The notes under the pieces were generated by a model, which was not told where the DNA came from, made no database searches, and worked only from the letters and a program-made list of their open reading frames with translations. Positions 36,463 to 45,551 of a stretch of DNA of 64,000 nt are shown piece by piece. The translations under genes were made by a program, and so were the position numbers. Numbering within the stretch: position 1 is the stretch's first letter; every line of letters starts with the position of its first letter. Origin of the DNA: Thalassobius vesicularis (GTDB lineage Bacteria > Pseudomonadota > Alphaproteobacteria > Rhodobacterales > Rhodobacteraceae); NCBI RefSeq assembly GCF_004799325.1, contig NZ_SSMD01000002.1, forward strand, positions 248,001-312,000, given 5' to 3'.

Positions 36463-37200
36463 ATGGCTGAATACAACACGATGCGAGCGGCGACCGGAAC
36501 CCGCGCCGCCCAAATCGACGAAGGGCTGCGCGCCCACATGAACAAGGTCTACGGCACCATGTCCGTGGGCATGCTGATCACCTTTGCCGTGGCATGGGCG
36601 GTCGGTACTGCGCCCGGTCTGCTGGCCGTATTCCGTGACCCGATGACCCTTCAGCCCAACATCCTGGGCTACATCGTCATGTTCGCGCCGCTGATCATGG
36701 TGTTCGCCTTCGGCGCCGCAATCAACCGCCTGTCCGCCGCTGGCGCGCAGCTGTTCTTCTTCGCCTTCGCGGCGGTGATGGGCCTGTCGCTCAGCTGGAT
36801 CTTCGTGGCGTTCACCGGCTTCTCGATCGCGCAGGTCTTCCTGGTCACCGCGATCTCGTTCGCTGGCCTGTCGCTGGTGGGTTACACCACCAAGAAGGAC
36901 CTCTCGGGCATGGGCTCGTTCCTGATCATGGGTGTGATCGGCCTGCTGGTCGCCTCGATCATCAACATCTTCCTGGGCTCGCCCGCGATCATGTTCGCGA
37001 TCTCGATCCTGGGTGTGCTGATCTTCGCGGGCCTGACCGCCTACGACACCCAGAACATCAAGAACACCTACCTGGTCCACGCCCATCACGGCGACAGCGA
37101 GTGGCTGGGCAAGGCCGCCATCATGGGCGCGCTGAACCTGTACATGGACTTCATCAACATGTTCATGTTCCTGCTGCAACTGTTCGGCAATCGCGAATAA
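36463..37200 (+). CDS. Bax inhibitor-1/YccA family membrane protein
   Basis: A 245-residue inner-membrane protein with seven hydrophobic helices after a 28-residue cytosolic N-terminus (MAEYNTMRAATGTRAAQIDEG). The family signature in the C-terminal region is visible as ILIFAGLTAYDTQNIKNTYL, with the conserved aspartate implicated in Ca2+/pH-gated leak in BsYetJ. Start at 36463 preceded by GGAGG. A strong terminator follows; it is a monocistronic unit. Confidence 0.95.
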   Translation: MAEYNTMRAATGTRAAQIDEGLRAHMNKVYGTMSVGMLITFAVAWAVGTAPGLLAVFRDPMTLQPNILGYIVMFAPLIMVFAFGAAINRLSAAGAQLFFFAFAAVMGLSLSWIFVAFTGFSIAQVFLVTAISFAGLSLVGYTTKKDLSGMGSFLIMGVIGLLVASIINIFLGSPAIMFAISILGVLIFAGLTAYDTQNIKNTYLVHAHHGDSEWLGKAAIMGALNLYMDFINMFMFLLQLFGNRE

Positions 37201-37222
37201 CGCGCAGCGCCGCTGAGGAAAC

Positions 37223-37251
37223 ACAAAGGGCCGGTCGTTTGACCGGCCCTT
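37223..37251. terminator. Bidirectional terminator between Bax-inhibitor and VIT1-type genes
   Basis: AAAGGGCCGGTC (37223-37234) and GACCGGCCCTTT (37239-37250) are perfect complements around a GTTT loop, followed by T on the plus strand and by TTTGTGTTT on the minus strand. It lies 22 bases after one stop and 24 bases after the other. Confidence 0.9.
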
Positions 37252-37274
37252 TTGCATGTCAGGCAGTGTCTGGG

Positions 37275-37961
37275 TCAGACGACAACGTTAAACAGGAACC
37301 CGACGCCCGCCGTCACGGTCATGGCGACGACGCCCCAGAACAGCACCCGCACCACCGCCCGCATCATCGGCGCGCCGCCCAGACGCGCCCCGACAGCCCC
37401 CAGAACGGCCAGCGAGATCAGCGTGACCACCGCCACCACGGCCGACATGCGGCCCGGAGCGGGCACCAGCACGCCAAGCATCGGCAGCGCCGCCCCGATC
37501 GCAAAGGCAAAGGCCGACGCGATCGCCGCCTCCAGCGGGTTCGAGCTGGCCAGTTCAGTCAGCCCCAGCTCCTCGCGGGCATGGGCGTCCAGCGCGTCGT
37601 GCTCGGTCATCTGCTCGGCCACCAGCATCGCCAGATCGGGGGCGACCCCGCGCGTGGCCAGACCTGCCGCCAACTCGTGCAGCTCGTATTCGGGGTCATC
37701 CTCCAGCGCGCGGCGTTCACGCTCCAAATCCGCGGCCTCGGTGTCGGACTGAGCCGAGACCGACACGTACTCGCCCGCCGCCATCGAGAACGCGCCCGCC
37801 GTCAGCCCGGCCAAGCCCGTCAGCAGAATGCCCGAGCGGTCCATCCCCGCCGCGGCCACGCCCACCAGCAGACTGGCCGTGGACACGATGCCGTCATTCG
37901 CGCCCAGAATCGACGCGCGCAACCACCCAGAGCGATTGATGAAATGGCCTTCCTTGGGCAT
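37275..37961 (-). CDS. VIT1/CCC1-family iron/manganese transporter
   Basis: A 228-residue membrane protein with five predicted helices. The signature WLRASILGANDGIVSTASLLVG at residues 13-34 and MAAGEYVSVSAQSDTE at about 60-75 define the VIT family, which moves Fe2+ or Mn2+ out of the cytosol. An acidic, helical cytosolic segment (LERERRALEDDPEYELHEL) between helices 2 and 3 corresponds to the metal-binding domain. Confidence 0.92.
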   Translation of the reverse strand: MPKEGHFINRSGWLRASILGANDGIVSTASLLVGVAAAGMDRSGILLTGLAGLTAGAFSMAAGEYVSVSAQSDTEAADLERERRALEDDPEYELHELAAGLATRGVAPDLAMLVAEQMTEHDALDAHAREELGLTELASSNPLEAAIASAFAFAIGAALPMLGVLVPAPGRMSAVVAVVTLISLAVLGAVGARLGGAPMMRAVVRVLFWGVVAMTVTAGVGFLFNVVV

Positions 37962-38003
37962 GGGCGTTACTCCTGCAACTCATTTGCACATGGGCACAGA
38001 CGC

Positions 38004-38027
38004 AAAAGGCCACGCAAACGCGTGGCC
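38004..38027 (-). terminator. rpmG terminator
   Basis: On the minus strand, GGCCACGC and GCGTGGCC form an eight-pair stem with a GTTT loop followed by TTTTGCG, 28 bases beyond the rpmG stop. Confidence 0.8.
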
Positions 38028-38054
38028 CTCAGCTTCGTCAGAAGGGGGGATCAA

Positions 38055-38222
38055 TTACTTGATCTTGCCTTCCTTGTACTCGACATGCTTGCGCACGACC
38101 GGGTCGTACTTCCGCACGGTCATCTTCTCGGTCATGGTACGAGCGTTCTTCTTGGTCACGTAGAAGTGGCCCGTGCCTGCGGTCGAGTTCAGACGGATTT
38201 TGATCGTCGTCGGCTTCGCCAT
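38055..38222 (-). CDS. rpmG: 50S ribosomal protein L33
   Basis: A 55-residue ribosomal protein of the large subunit. The sequence [20 protein letters not shown] leads into [20 protein letters not shown] and ends [11 protein letters not shown], a full-length cysteine-free L33 as in other alphaproteobacteria. It lacks the zinc-binding CxxC pairs of the alternative form. Monocistronic with its own terminator. Confidence 0.97.
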   Translation of the reverse strand: MAKPTTIKIRLNSTAGTGHFYVTKKNARTMTEKMTVRKYDPVVRKHVEYKEGKIK

Positions 38223-38328
38223 GGTAAAACTCCAGTCTTGGTCTAACGGGTCAGTCGGGCCGCCCGTGGAATCCTTGAAGCCTGCCTTTTAAGGGTTATC
38301 CCACCCGAGTCAACAGCAATTCTGCGAC

Positions 38329-38355
38329 AAAGCGGGGGGATTTCCGCCCCCGCTT
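38329..38355 (-). terminator. Terminator after the DUF533 gene
   Basis: On the minus strand, AAGCGGGGG pairs with CCCCCGCTT with a short purine-rich loop, followed by TGTC. It starts 15 bases after the stop at 38370. Confidence 0.6.
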
Positions 38356-38369
38356 CGATGTCCCTTGTT

Positions 38370-39080
38370 TCACAGGGTCGGTTTGCCCATCGCCTCGTGA
38401 ATCTCGTTGATTTTCGCGGCATCCAGCCCCAAAGCCGAGCCCAGATTGGACAGGTATTGCTTCTCGGCGTCGGTGTTGACGGTGATCGGCATCAGGGCCG
38501 CCGAATAGACCTGCGCCTTGGCGGTATCCCCCGTGTCGCGGGCCAGATCCATCACGTCGACGGGTGCGGCCAGCTCGGCCTGCACGAACGCGATTTCCGC
38601 GGCCGAGGCCCCGTCCAGATGCGACAGGATCGCGGCCTGTTCTTCGGCGTCGATCTCTCCGTCCGCCTTGGCGGCCTGGATCATCGCCCGGATCATCAGC
38701 CGCGCGTTGTCCTCGGCGATGGCGGCAAAGGGGGTGCCCTTGGTCATCGTCTCGAACAGGGCGGCCATGCCCCCTGCCCCGGTGGTCGCAGCACCTGTCA
38801 TCGCGCTCATCATGTTGTCCAGCCCGGTCCCGGCCGCGTCCGAGGCGCCCTTGGCCTGCTGGTTGAACATGCCCATCATCGACTCGAGCGAGGCCATGCC
38901 CGCCCCCAGCCCCATCTTTTCGGCCATCGCGGTCATCTGGTCGGCCACACCACCGGTGCCTGCGGCTTTTTTCATGGCATCCTGAATGCCCTCCATGCCG
39001 CCCATCTTGCGATACTTGTCAACACCGCGCGCGGCGGCAAAACCGATGGCCAGCGTGGCCAAAGTACGAACGAAACTCAT
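38370..39080 (-). CDS. DUF533/TerB-like tellurite-resistance family protein
   Basis: A 236-residue protein. An N-terminal hydrophobic segment (FVRTLATLAIGFAAARG) is followed by a long methionine- and glycine-rich low-complexity stretch (residues about 20-130, MGGMEGIQDAMKK, MMSAMTG), then a compact helical domain (MIRAMIQAAKADGEIDAEEQAAIL, acidic motif DGEID) of the TerB/DUF533 (YebE) type. The start at 39080 has GGAGG upstream; longer frames upstream overlap rnpB and are not coding. Function unknown; TerB-like domains are linked to membrane stress. Confidence 0.85.
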   Translation of the reverse strand: MSFVRTLATLAIGFAAARGVDKYRKMGGMEGIQDAMKKAAGTGGVADQMTAMAEKMGLGAGMASLESMMGMFNQQAKGASDAAGTGLDNMMSAMTGAATTGAGGMAALFETMTKGTPFAAIAEDNARLMIRAMIQAAKADGEIDAEEQAAILSHLDGASAAEIAFVQAELAAPVDVMDLARDTGDTAKAQVYSAALMPITVNTDAEKQYLSNLGSALGLDAAKINEIHEAMGKPTL

Positions 39081-39176
39081 CGAGGGGTCCTCCTGCTGGT
39101 GGCATGAACATCGCCCCATACTGGGGCCAACAGCCCCGTGGGCCAACAAATTTTCGCCGATTTTCTGGAGGAATAT

Positions 39177-39574
39177 GCGCGGAGGGCCTGTAAGCCGGAT
39201 TCTGTCCAAGGGGTTGCCCCCTCTGGATGACCATTCATCTGAACGCGCCGTTACCGACGCGCCTCTAGCTGCCAACCCGGGCCTCTGGGTCAAGACGTAC
39301 CTGCGGCGATATCGGTTGCCCGATCATGCCCCGCGCAAGGCCCCTATTCGGCATTGCTCCGGGTGGGGCTTGCCATGCCGGTCCTGTTGCCAGTCCCGCG
39401 GTGGTCTCTTACTCCACCGTTTCACCCTTACCCCTGCATGCAGGGGCGGTCTGTTCTCTGTGGCGCTTTCCCTGGGGTTGCCCCCGCCGGGCGTTACCCG
39501 GCACCCTTGCCTTGTGGAGTCCGGACTTTCCTCCCGGGTCTTGCGACCCAAGCGGCCATCCAGCCCTCCGCGCC
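39177..39574 (-). ncRNA. rnpB: RNase P RNA (class A)
   Basis: About 398 bases on the minus strand. The terminal P1 helix is visible (GCGCGGAGGGCTG at the 5' end with CAGGCCCTCCGCGC at the 3' end). The universally conserved GAGGAAAGTCCGGACTCCAC segment lies at about 39535-39515, followed by ACAGAGAACAGACCGCC and the GGTAAGGGTGAAA region, and near the 3' end CAGAATCCGGCTTACAGG. It is the catalytic RNA that trims the 5' ends of tRNA precursors. Placed 8 bases beyond the amidase gene stop. Confidence 0.95.
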
Positions 39575-39582
39575 CGGATCAC

Positions 39583-40320
39583 TTATGCGTTGTCCTGCGG
39601 GCGGTCAACGGGGAAGCGACGCGCCAGGTCCTCGGCCATGGCCATTGCATAGGCCCGGTTTTCCGGGCCAGCACAGCCAAACCGCGCGCAAAAGGCGTTG
39701 TAGACATGCAGCGGCGCCATCTCGTTATCCGGCATGACATAGCCGAAACTGCGCAGCGCCCGCCCGACATGGATCACCTTGCTGGCGTCCCAGTCCATCG
39801 GTTCCAGATGGTCCTGACGTTCCACCTTCGGCCAGACCGACAGCCCGCGCAGGGCCAGACGGTGCCAGTCGAACCGCGTACCCGGATCGCACTTGCGCTC
39901 GGGCGCCATGTCGGAATGCCCGATGACCCGTTCCGGCGGGATCGACCAACGCGCCAGAATATCCTCCAGCAGCGCCTCCAGCGCGGCCATCTGCGGCTCG
40001 GCAAAGGGGTGGTCGCCAAGGTTGCACAGCTCGATCCCGATTGAGTGCGAGTTGACGTCCGACACGCACCCCCAATTGCCCGCACCAGCATGCCAGGCGC
40101 GCTTTTCCTCGGGGACCAGTTGCCAGATCGTGCCGTCCTGCCCGATCACGTAATGCGCCGAAACCTCGGCCTCGGGGTCGCACAGCCGCTCGATCGCGTC
40201 GGCGGCACTCGCCATCGCGGTGTAATGCAGCACGACCATATCCGGCAGAACGCCGCCCCGTCTTTCACCGAAATTCGGGGACGGGCGCTGGATCACGGTC
40301 GGTTGCAGTGTGTCACGCAA
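39583..40320 (-). CDS. N-acetylmuramoyl-L-alanine amidase (AmiD/Amidase_2 type)
   Basis: A 245-residue peptidoglycan-recycling or remodelling amidase. The zinc ligands are visible in VVLHYTAM (H32), GHSDMAPERKCDPG (H at about 155) with the conserved lysine and cysteine-aspartate, and the substrate part AHYVIGQDGTIWQLVPEEKRAWHAG. The C-terminal 70 residues form a peptidoglycan-binding-type helical domain. No signal peptide, suggesting a cytosolic anhydro-muropeptide amidase like AmpD. The start is probably TTG at 40320; GTG eight codons downstream is possible. Confidence 0.9.
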   Translation of the reverse strand: MRDTLQPTVIQRPSPNFGERRGGVLPDMVVLHYTAMASAADAIERLCDPEAEVSAHYVIGQDGTIWQLVPEEKRAWHAGAGNWGCVSDVNSHSIGIELCNLGDHPFAEPQMAALEALLEDILARWSIPPERVIGHSDMAPERKCDPGTRFDWHRLALRGLSVWPKVERQDHLEPMDWDASKVIHVGRALRSFGYVMPDNEMAPLHVYNAFCARFGCAGPENRAYAMAMAEDLARRFPVDRPQDNA

Positions 40321-40326
40321 GAGGCG

Positions 40327-41079
40327 TCATCCACCCGAGGCTTTGCGGTACGGGCGCGGATCCCAGTCGCAGGCATAACCGTCGCCGTCCGGGTCCAGCC
40401 CTTGGCCATCCCGCTCGGGCCCGCCACGTTCCAGGAAAGCCGCCTGCGCCTGATCGGCCGAGGCGTATTTCGCGCAGTTGCGCTCGGCCCGGCCTTCGGT
40501 GCTGAACGGCCCGCGCGCATACATCGGCGTGCCAATCGGGTTCGAGGTCTTCAGCGCAAATTCCACGATGTTCGGCCCGGTGCCACCAGACCGCATCGGC
40601 ACCGAGGTCGGCTGAACCACCTGGTACTGCGCCTTGTTCTGGGCCAGACGCTCGGCATCGCTCTGGATGGTGCGCTCGGCCGAGACCGATTTGAAATCGT
40701 TCTCAGAGGAGATGCCGGGATTGTTCAACTCCGGCTTCTTCGCGGGGGCTGTTTCAGGCTGGGCTGCGGGTTGCGTCGCCGCCCCGCCGCTCAGCGCCGC
40801 CGCGGTATCAGCGGCCAGACGGGCCGCCTCGTCCTGCGGCTGGCCCGCGATGGGTGCGGCTGCGGGGATAGTCCCCGAAACGCCGGTCCGGCTGGGTTCC
40901 AGCGTTTCCTCGGACACGGCCATCGGCGAGGGCAGCGGGTTGCCCGCCTGATCCGCGGCCTGTTGGTCCTGCGTCTTGCGGTAGTCGGTATAGTTCCCGA
41001 AGCCCACACCGCTGTCAGGCAGGGATGCTTCGCACGCCGCCAGACCCACCAGAGCCACACCACACAGAAGGTACCGCAT
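40327..41079 (-). CDS. Lipoprotein with C-terminal excalibur-like domain
   Basis: A 250-residue protein beginning with a lipoprotein signal (MRYLLCGVALVGLAACEAS, lipobox LAAC, mature Cys at 16). A low-complexity Ala/Pro/Gln-rich region (residues about 60-130) precedes a conserved C-terminal half that ends in DGQGLDPDGDGYACDWDPRP, the calcium-binding DxDxDGxxC signature of excalibur domains. RNCAKYASADQAQAAFLERGG precedes it. The second of two close ATGs is chosen because AAGG sits eight bases before it. Followed by the amidase gene six bases later; together they suggest a cell-envelope role. Confidence 0.85.
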   Translation of the reverse strand: MRYLLCGVALVGLAACEASLPDSGVGFGNYTDYRKTQDQQAADQAGNPLPSPMAVSEETLEPSRTGVSGTIPAAAPIAGQPQDEAARLAADTAAALSGGAATQPAAQPETAPAKKPELNNPGISSENDFKSVSAERTIQSDAERLAQNKAQYQVVQPTSVPMRSGGTGPNIVEFALKTSNPIGTPMYARGPFSTEGRAERNCAKYASADQAQAAFLERGGPERDGQGLDPDGDGYACDWDPRPYRKASGG

Positions 41080-41114
41080 CGCCATCACCTTGCCCGTTTC
41101 CGTTTCGCGCGTCC

Positions 41115-42596
41115 TTACCACCAACGCTGCGGCTTGGCCACAAAGCCTGCCGCCTGTTCCAGCGCATAGGCGGTATTCAGCAGATCGCCCTCTTCCCACG
41201 GACGCCCGATCAGCTGCAGCCCCAGCGGCAGCCCCTGGGCATCCAGACCCGTGGGAACGCTGACGCCCGGCAGACCGGCCAGGTTCACCGTCACGGTAAA
41301 CACGTCATTGAGGTACATTTTCACCGGATCCTCGTCGCTCATCTCGCCCAAGCCGAACGCGGCGGACGGAGTGGCGGGAGTCAGGATCGCATCGACACCG
41401 GCCTCGAACGCCAGATCGAAGTCACGCTTGATCAGCGCGCGGACGCGGCGGGCGCGGTTGTAATAGGCGTCGTAGAAGCCAGCGGACAGCACGTAGGTGC
41501 CGACCATGACACGGCGCTGCACCTCGTGGCCGAAGCCCTCGGCGCGGGTCTTTTCGTACATCTCGGTGATGCCGTCGCCCGCCGCCAGCTTGGCGCGGCG
41601 GCCGTAGCGCACGCCGTCATAGCGCGCCAGGTTCGAGGACGCCTCGGCCGGCGCAATCACGTAATACGCGGGCAGCGCGTACTTGGTGTGCGGCAGGCTG
41701 ATATCGACGATCTGCGCGCCAGCGTCCTTCAGCATCGCGGTGCCGTCGTCCCACAGCTTGACGATCTCGTCGGGGGTGCCATCCAGACGGTATTCCTTGG
41801 GAATACCAATTTTCTTGCCGCGGATATCACCGGTCAGCATCGCCTCGAAATCCGGCACGGCCAGATCGGCGCTGGTGGAATCCTTGGGGTCATGACCCGC
41901 CATCGCGCCCAGCATGATCGCCGAGTCGCGCACCGTTTTGGTCATCGGCCCGGCCTGATCCAGCGAGCTTGCGAAGGCCACGATGCCCCAGCGAGACACG
42001 CGCCCATAGGTCGGCTTGATCCCCACGGTGCCGGTAAAAGCGCAGGGCTGGCGGATCGAGCCACCAGTATCCGTGCCGGTCGCGGCCAGGCACAGATCGG
42101 CTGCCACGGCGGACGCGGACCCGCCCGAAGACCCACCCGGCGTCAGCTGGCGATCGTCCACTTTCCACGGGTTCACAGCATTGCCATAGACCGAGGTCTC
42201 GTTCGACGAACCCATCGCGAATTCGTCCATGTTCAGCTTGCCCAGCATGACCGAGCCCGCGTCGAACAGCTTGCTGGTCACGGTCGATTCATACTCGGGC
42301 TTGAAGCCCTCCAGAATCCGGCTGGCCGCCTGGCTGGCGACACCCTTGGTGCAGAACAGGTCCTTGATGCCCACGGGCAGGCCGCACATGGCCGGCGCAT
42401 CGCCCGCAGCCAGACGCGCGTCGGCGGCTTTCGCCTGCTGCAACGCGATCTCGGGGGTCTTGTGCACGAAGGCGTTCAGCGTATCGGCGGCGTCCACGGC
42501 CTTCAGGCAGGCTTCGGTCAGCTCAACGCTGGTGATTTCCTTGGCACGCAGTTTGTCGCGGGCCTCGGCCAGGGTCAGTTTGTTCAGATCGGTCAT
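41115..42596 (-). CDS. gatA: Aspartyl/glutamyl-tRNA amidotransferase subunit A
   Basis: A 493-residue amidase of the GatCAB complex, which turns Glu-tRNA(Gln) and/or Asp-tRNA(Asn) into the amide forms, using ammonia freed from glutamine. The Ser-cis-Ser-Lys triad is visible: GIKDLF (K78), [10 protein letters not shown] (S156 or 157) and [11 protein letters not shown] (S180). Length is typical. The ATG at 42596 shares one base with the gatC stop (TAATG). gatB is not in the window. Confidence 0.96.
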   Translation of the reverse strand: MTDLNKLTLAEARDKLRAKEITSVELTEACLKAVDAADTLNAFVHKTPEIALQQAKAADARLAAGDAPAMCGLPVGIKDLFCTKGVASQAASRILEGFKPEYESTVTSKLFDAGSVMLGKLNMDEFAMGSSNETSVYGNAVNPWKVDDRQLTPGGSSGGSASAVAADLCLAATGTDTGGSIRQPCAFTGTVGIKPTYGRVSRWGIVAFASSLDQAGPMTKTVRDSAIMLGAMAGHDPKDSTSADLAVPDFEAMLTGDIRGKKIGIPKEYRLDGTPDEIVKLWDDGTAMLKDAGAQIVDISLPHTKYALPAYYVIAPAEASSNLARYDGVRYGRRAKLAAGDGITEMYEKTRAEGFGHEVQRRVMVGTYVLSAGFYDAYYNRARRVRALIKRDFDLAFEAGVDAILTPATPSAAFGLGEMSDEDPVKMYLNDVFTVTVNLAGLPGVSVPTGLDAQGLPLGLQLIGRPWEEGDLLNTAYALEQAAGFVAKPQRWW

Positions 42597-42883
42597 TATT
42601 CCACCACCTTCGGCACAGCGAAGAAGCCCTCGCGCGCGTCGGGCGCGTTGGCCAGGATCTTGTCCTGCATGTCGCCATCCGTCACCACGTCCTCGCGCCG
42701 TTTCAGACGCTGCGGCGTGACCGAGGTCATCGGCTCGACGCCTTCGACATCCACCTCGTTCAGCTGCTCGATGAAGCCCAGGATGGTGTTGAACTCGTTG
42801 GCCAGCGCGGGCAGCGCGTCGTCTTCCACCTTGATCCGGGCCAGCTTGGCCACCTTGGCGGCGGTCTGCGTGTCGATCGACAT
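42596..42883 (-). CDS. gatC: Aspartyl/glutamyl-tRNA amidotransferase subunit C
   Basis: A 95-residue subunit that wraps GatA and GatB together. [20 protein letters not shown], then [31 protein letters not shown] and [33 protein letters not shown] regions match the family from end to end. The ATG at 42883 follows GGAGA; a TTG two codons upstream was rejected. Coupled to gatA. Confidence 0.96.
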   Translation of the reverse strand: MSIDTQTAAKVAKLARIKVEDDALPALANEFNTILGFIEQLNEVDVEGVEPMTSVTPQRLKRREDVVTDGDMQDKILANAPDAREGFFAVPKVVE

Positions 42884-43035
42884 CGGCAAGTCTCCGTTTT
42901 CCAGTCCCCGATGCGTTTAACGCCCTCCCCCGCGCTCCGCAAGCATCACCCCGCCTTGGGCGCAGGCGAATTCCCGTCTGGTCAACCACGCCCCCCGTGC
43001 TAGCATCGACAAAGCGCAATATGAGGAGGGCAATC

Positions 43036-43728
43036 ATGAAAATCACCTGGCTGGGCCATTCCGGATTCCGAATCGAGATCGGCGACCAGATCCTGCTGCT
43101 GGACCCCTGGATGACCGGAAACCCGATGTTCCCCGCGGACAGCCGCGACACGGCCACCTGCAACGCCACGGCGATCCTGCTGACGCATGGCCACGGCGAT
43201 CACGTCGGCGACACGCTGGCCATCGCCAAGGCGCAGAACATCCCCGTCGTCGGCATCTACGACCTGATGAGCCACTGGGAAGGCACCGAAGGCATCAAGA
43301 CCGTCGGCTTCAACAAGGGCGGCACGGTCAAGCTGGGCAATGTCGCGGTGACGATGGTGAACGCGGTGCACTCGTCCTCGATGGCGGGGCCGAACGGACC
43401 GGTCTATTGCGGGTCCGAGGCGGGCTTCATGATTTCCGGCGAGGGGCACACGATTTACGCCACCGGCGACACCGACGTGATGGCGGACATGAAGGTGTTC
43501 AACGATCTGCACCACCCCGACATCGGCATCCTGTGCGCGGGCGGCCATTTCACGATGGACATGAAGCGCGCCAGCTACGCGGCCAAGACGTTCTTCAACT
43601 TCAAGACCGTGATCCCCTGCCACTACCGCACCTTCCCCCTGCTGGAGCAATCCGCCGCCCTGATGAAGGAAGAGCTGCAAGGCGTGAACGTGATCGAACC
43701 GCAGGTGATGGTGCCGATCACTCTCTGA
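43036..43728 (+). CDS. UPF0173 metal-dependent hydrolase
   Basis: A 230-residue metallo-beta-lactamase-fold protein. [14 protein letters not shown] starts the fold; the metal motif HGHGDHVGD appears at about residues 51-59, then [23 protein letters not shown] and [12 protein letters not shown]. The UPF0173 family's substrate is unknown. AGGAGGG precedes the start at 43036. Convergent with tadA, five bases apart. Confidence 0.93.
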   Translation: MKITWLGHSGFRIEIGDQILLLDPWMTGNPMFPADSRDTATCNATAILLTHGHGDHVGDTLAIAKAQNIPVVGIYDLMSHWEGTEGIKTVGFNKGGTVKLGNVAVTMVNAVHSSSMAGPNGPVYCGSEAGFMISGEGHTIYATGDTDVMADMKVFNDLHHPDIGILCAGGHFTMDMKRASYAAKTFFNFKTVIPCHYRTFPLLEQSAALMKEELQGVNVIEPQVMVPITL

Positions 43729-43733
43729 CCCGA

Positions 43734-44183
43734 TCAGCGGCGCTGCGCGAAGAACTCCTTCAGCAGCGCCTCTGCATCTGCCGCCCCGATGCCGTCATAA
43801 ACCTCGGGCACATGGTGGCACTGCGGATGGCTGAAGATGCGCGGCCCCTGCGCGACGCCGCCGCTTTTCGGATCGGACGCCCCGTAATAGATGCGCGCGA
43901 TCCGCGTGGCCGACAGGGCAGCGGCACACATCGGACAAGGCTCCAGCGTAACATATAGATCATGACCGGGCAGGCGTTCGGACCCGGCGGCGGCGCAAGC
44001 GGCGCGAATCGCCAGCACCTCGGCATGAGCGGTCGGATCGGACAGCTCGCGCGTACGGTTGCCGGCGCGGGCCACCACCTCGCCCGAGGGGGCGACCAGA
44101 ACCGCGCCCACGGGCACCTCGCCCCGCGCGGCGGCCGCGCGGGCTTCGTCCAGCGCCTGATCCATGTAGCTGCGAAACACCAT
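43734..44183 (-). CDS. tadA: tRNA-specific adenosine deaminase TadA
   Basis: A 149-residue zinc deaminase that converts A34 to inosine in tRNA-Arg(ACG). HAEVLAIRAA (His ligand and catalytic Glu at about 57-59) and EPCPMCAAAL (two Cys ligands near 87 and 90) are intact, and the C-terminal helix DAEALLKEFFAQRR is present. The start at 44183 (MVFRSYMDQALDEAR) matches relatives; ATG at 44165 is an alternative. Confidence 0.94.
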   Translation of the reverse strand: MVFRSYMDQALDEARAAAARGEVPVGAVLVAPSGEVVARAGNRTRELSDPTAHAEVLAIRAACAAAGSERLPGHDLYVTLEPCPMCAAALSATRIARIYYGASDPKSGGVAQGPRIFSHPQCHHVPEVYDGIGAADAEALLKEFFAQRR

Positions 44184-44269
44184 AACCCGTCTTTGCCCCG
44201 CATTGTCCGCTTTCGCAATGGTGCGATATGGTATAGCCAAGGGCCTTGCCCCGCTTCAGGACGCCAGAC

Positions 44270-45385
44270 ATGACCAAAGACACCCCCCAGGGCGATCGCA
44301 TCGCCAAGATCATCGCCCGCTCGGGCCGCGCCAGCCGCCGCGAGGCGGAAAAGCTGATCGCCGAGGGTCGCGTCACCGTCAACGGCGCCCAGATCGACAG
44401 CCCCGCGCTGAACGTCACCCCGCGCGACCGCATCACCGTCGATGGCCAGCCCCTCGCCGCCGCCGAGCCGCCGCGCCTGTGGCTGTACCACAAGCCCGCC
44501 GGTCTGGTGACCACCACCCGCGATGAACAGGGCCGCGACACCATTTTCGACAAACTCCCCGAGGACCTGCCCCGCGTCATGTCCGTCGGCCGGCTCGACC
44601 TCAACTCCGAGGGGCTGTTGCTGCTGACCAACGATGGCGAGGTCAAGCGCAAGCTGGAACTGCCCTCCACCGGCTGGCTGCGCAAGTATCGCGTCCGCGT
44701 CAACGGCAAGGTCACCGAAGAAATCCTCGAACCCCTGCGCAAGGGCATCACCCACGAGGGCGTCACCTACCAGCCGATGATCGTCTCGCTGGACCGCCAG
44801 CAAGGCGCCAACGCATGGCTGACCGTCGGCCTGCGCGAGGGCAAGAACCGCGAAATCCGTCGCGCGATGGAGGCGATCAACCTCACCGTGAACCGCCTCA
44901 TCCGCACCTCGTACGGCCCGTTCCTGCTGGGCCAGCTGAAACCCGGCGAGGTCGAGGAAGTCCGCCGCAAGGTCGTGCGCGATCAATTGGGTCTGGACGC
45001 CGAAGGCATGGCCGCGATGGAGGAAGAGACCGAGAAACCCGCAGGCCCCCGTCTGCGCCGCAAGCCGCGCAAATCGGCCTTTGGCGGCCCCGGCCAGCCC
45101 GGTCGCCCCAAACCCGCCGAGGACAGCGGCAAGCCCGCCCGCCCGCGTCGCGGCAAACCCGCCTCGGCCGAGCTGAGCACCCGCCCCGACGCCAGCGACC
45201 GCCCGGCCAAACCCGGCCGCCCCGCGCGCGGCAAACCGGCAGGCCCCGGCAAACCGGCCCGCGCGGCCTCGGGCAGTGATCGTCCGCGGGGCGATGGTCC
45301 CAAACGCGGCCCCGGAACCGGCCCGCGCCCGGCGCGCAAACCCGATGGAAAACCCGGCGGACGCCCCGGCCCGAAACGGTCGTGA
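44270..45385 (+). CDS. RsuA/RluB-family pseudouridine synthase with long basic tail
   Basis: A 371-residue enzyme. S4 RNA-binding domain at residues about 8-60 (RIAKIIARSGRASRREAEKLIAEGRVTVNG spans it), then the catalytic domain with GRLDLNSEGLLLLTNDG containing the nucleophilic aspartate (about residue 107) and GKNREIRRAMEAI. RluB and RluE-type enzymes modify helix 89-93 positions of 23S rRNA. The last 120 residues are a low-complexity Lys/Arg/Pro/Gly tail (repeats such as GKPARP, RRGKPA) expected to be disordered and to bind RNA. Start at 44270 chosen from the S4 domain position. Confidence 0.92.
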   Translation: MTKDTPQGDRIAKIIARSGRASRREAEKLIAEGRVTVNGAQIDSPALNVTPRDRITVDGQPLAAAEPPRLWLYHKPAGLVTTTRDEQGRDTIFDKLPEDLPRVMSVGRLDLNSEGLLLLTNDGEVKRKLELPSTGWLRKYRVRVNGKVTEEILEPLRKGITHEGVTYQPMIVSLDRQQGANAWLTVGLREGKNREIRRAMEAINLTVNRLIRTSYGPFLLGQLKPGEVEEVRRKVVRDQLGLDAEGMAAMEEETEKPAGPRLRRKPRKSAFGGPGQPGRPKPAEDSGKPARPRRGKPASAELSTRPDASDRPAKPGRPARGKPAGPGKPARAASGSDRPRGDGPKRGPGTGPRPARKPDGKPGGRPGPKRS

Positions 45386-45466
45386 CGCGGGACGCGCGTT
45401 TCTCCCCCTAGTAACACGGCCCCCGATCCCCTACCTTTGGATAGGCACCAAAACTCTGGGGAACGG

Positions 45467-45550
45467 ATGTCTGATACCGGTCTGCAAAAGCTGGCCTTTG
45501 TCCTGCTTGTCATATTGATCCTCTACGTCTCGATCGCAGGAGGCGTCTAG
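45467..45550 (+). CDS. 27-residue single-pass membrane peptide at the head of the XpaC-TelA operon
   Basis: Codes for MSDTGLQKLAFVLLVILILY followed by VSIAGGV. It has one hydrophobic helix (about residues 9-24) with a short charged N-terminus. GGGGAA lies five bases upstream of the ATG at 45467. The TAG at 45548-45550 is followed by a single base and then the ATG of the xpaC-like gene, whose Shine-Dalgarno AGGAGG lies inside this ORF. This arrangement points to a real translated and coupled microprotein. I do not recognise the family. Confidence 0.7.
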   Translation: MSDTGLQKLAFVLLVILILYVSIAGGV

Positions 45551-45551
45551 G

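Noticed and set aside
39177-39574. Several short open frames on both strands
   Set aside because: The interval is RNase P RNA, with conserved helices and core motifs on the minus strand.
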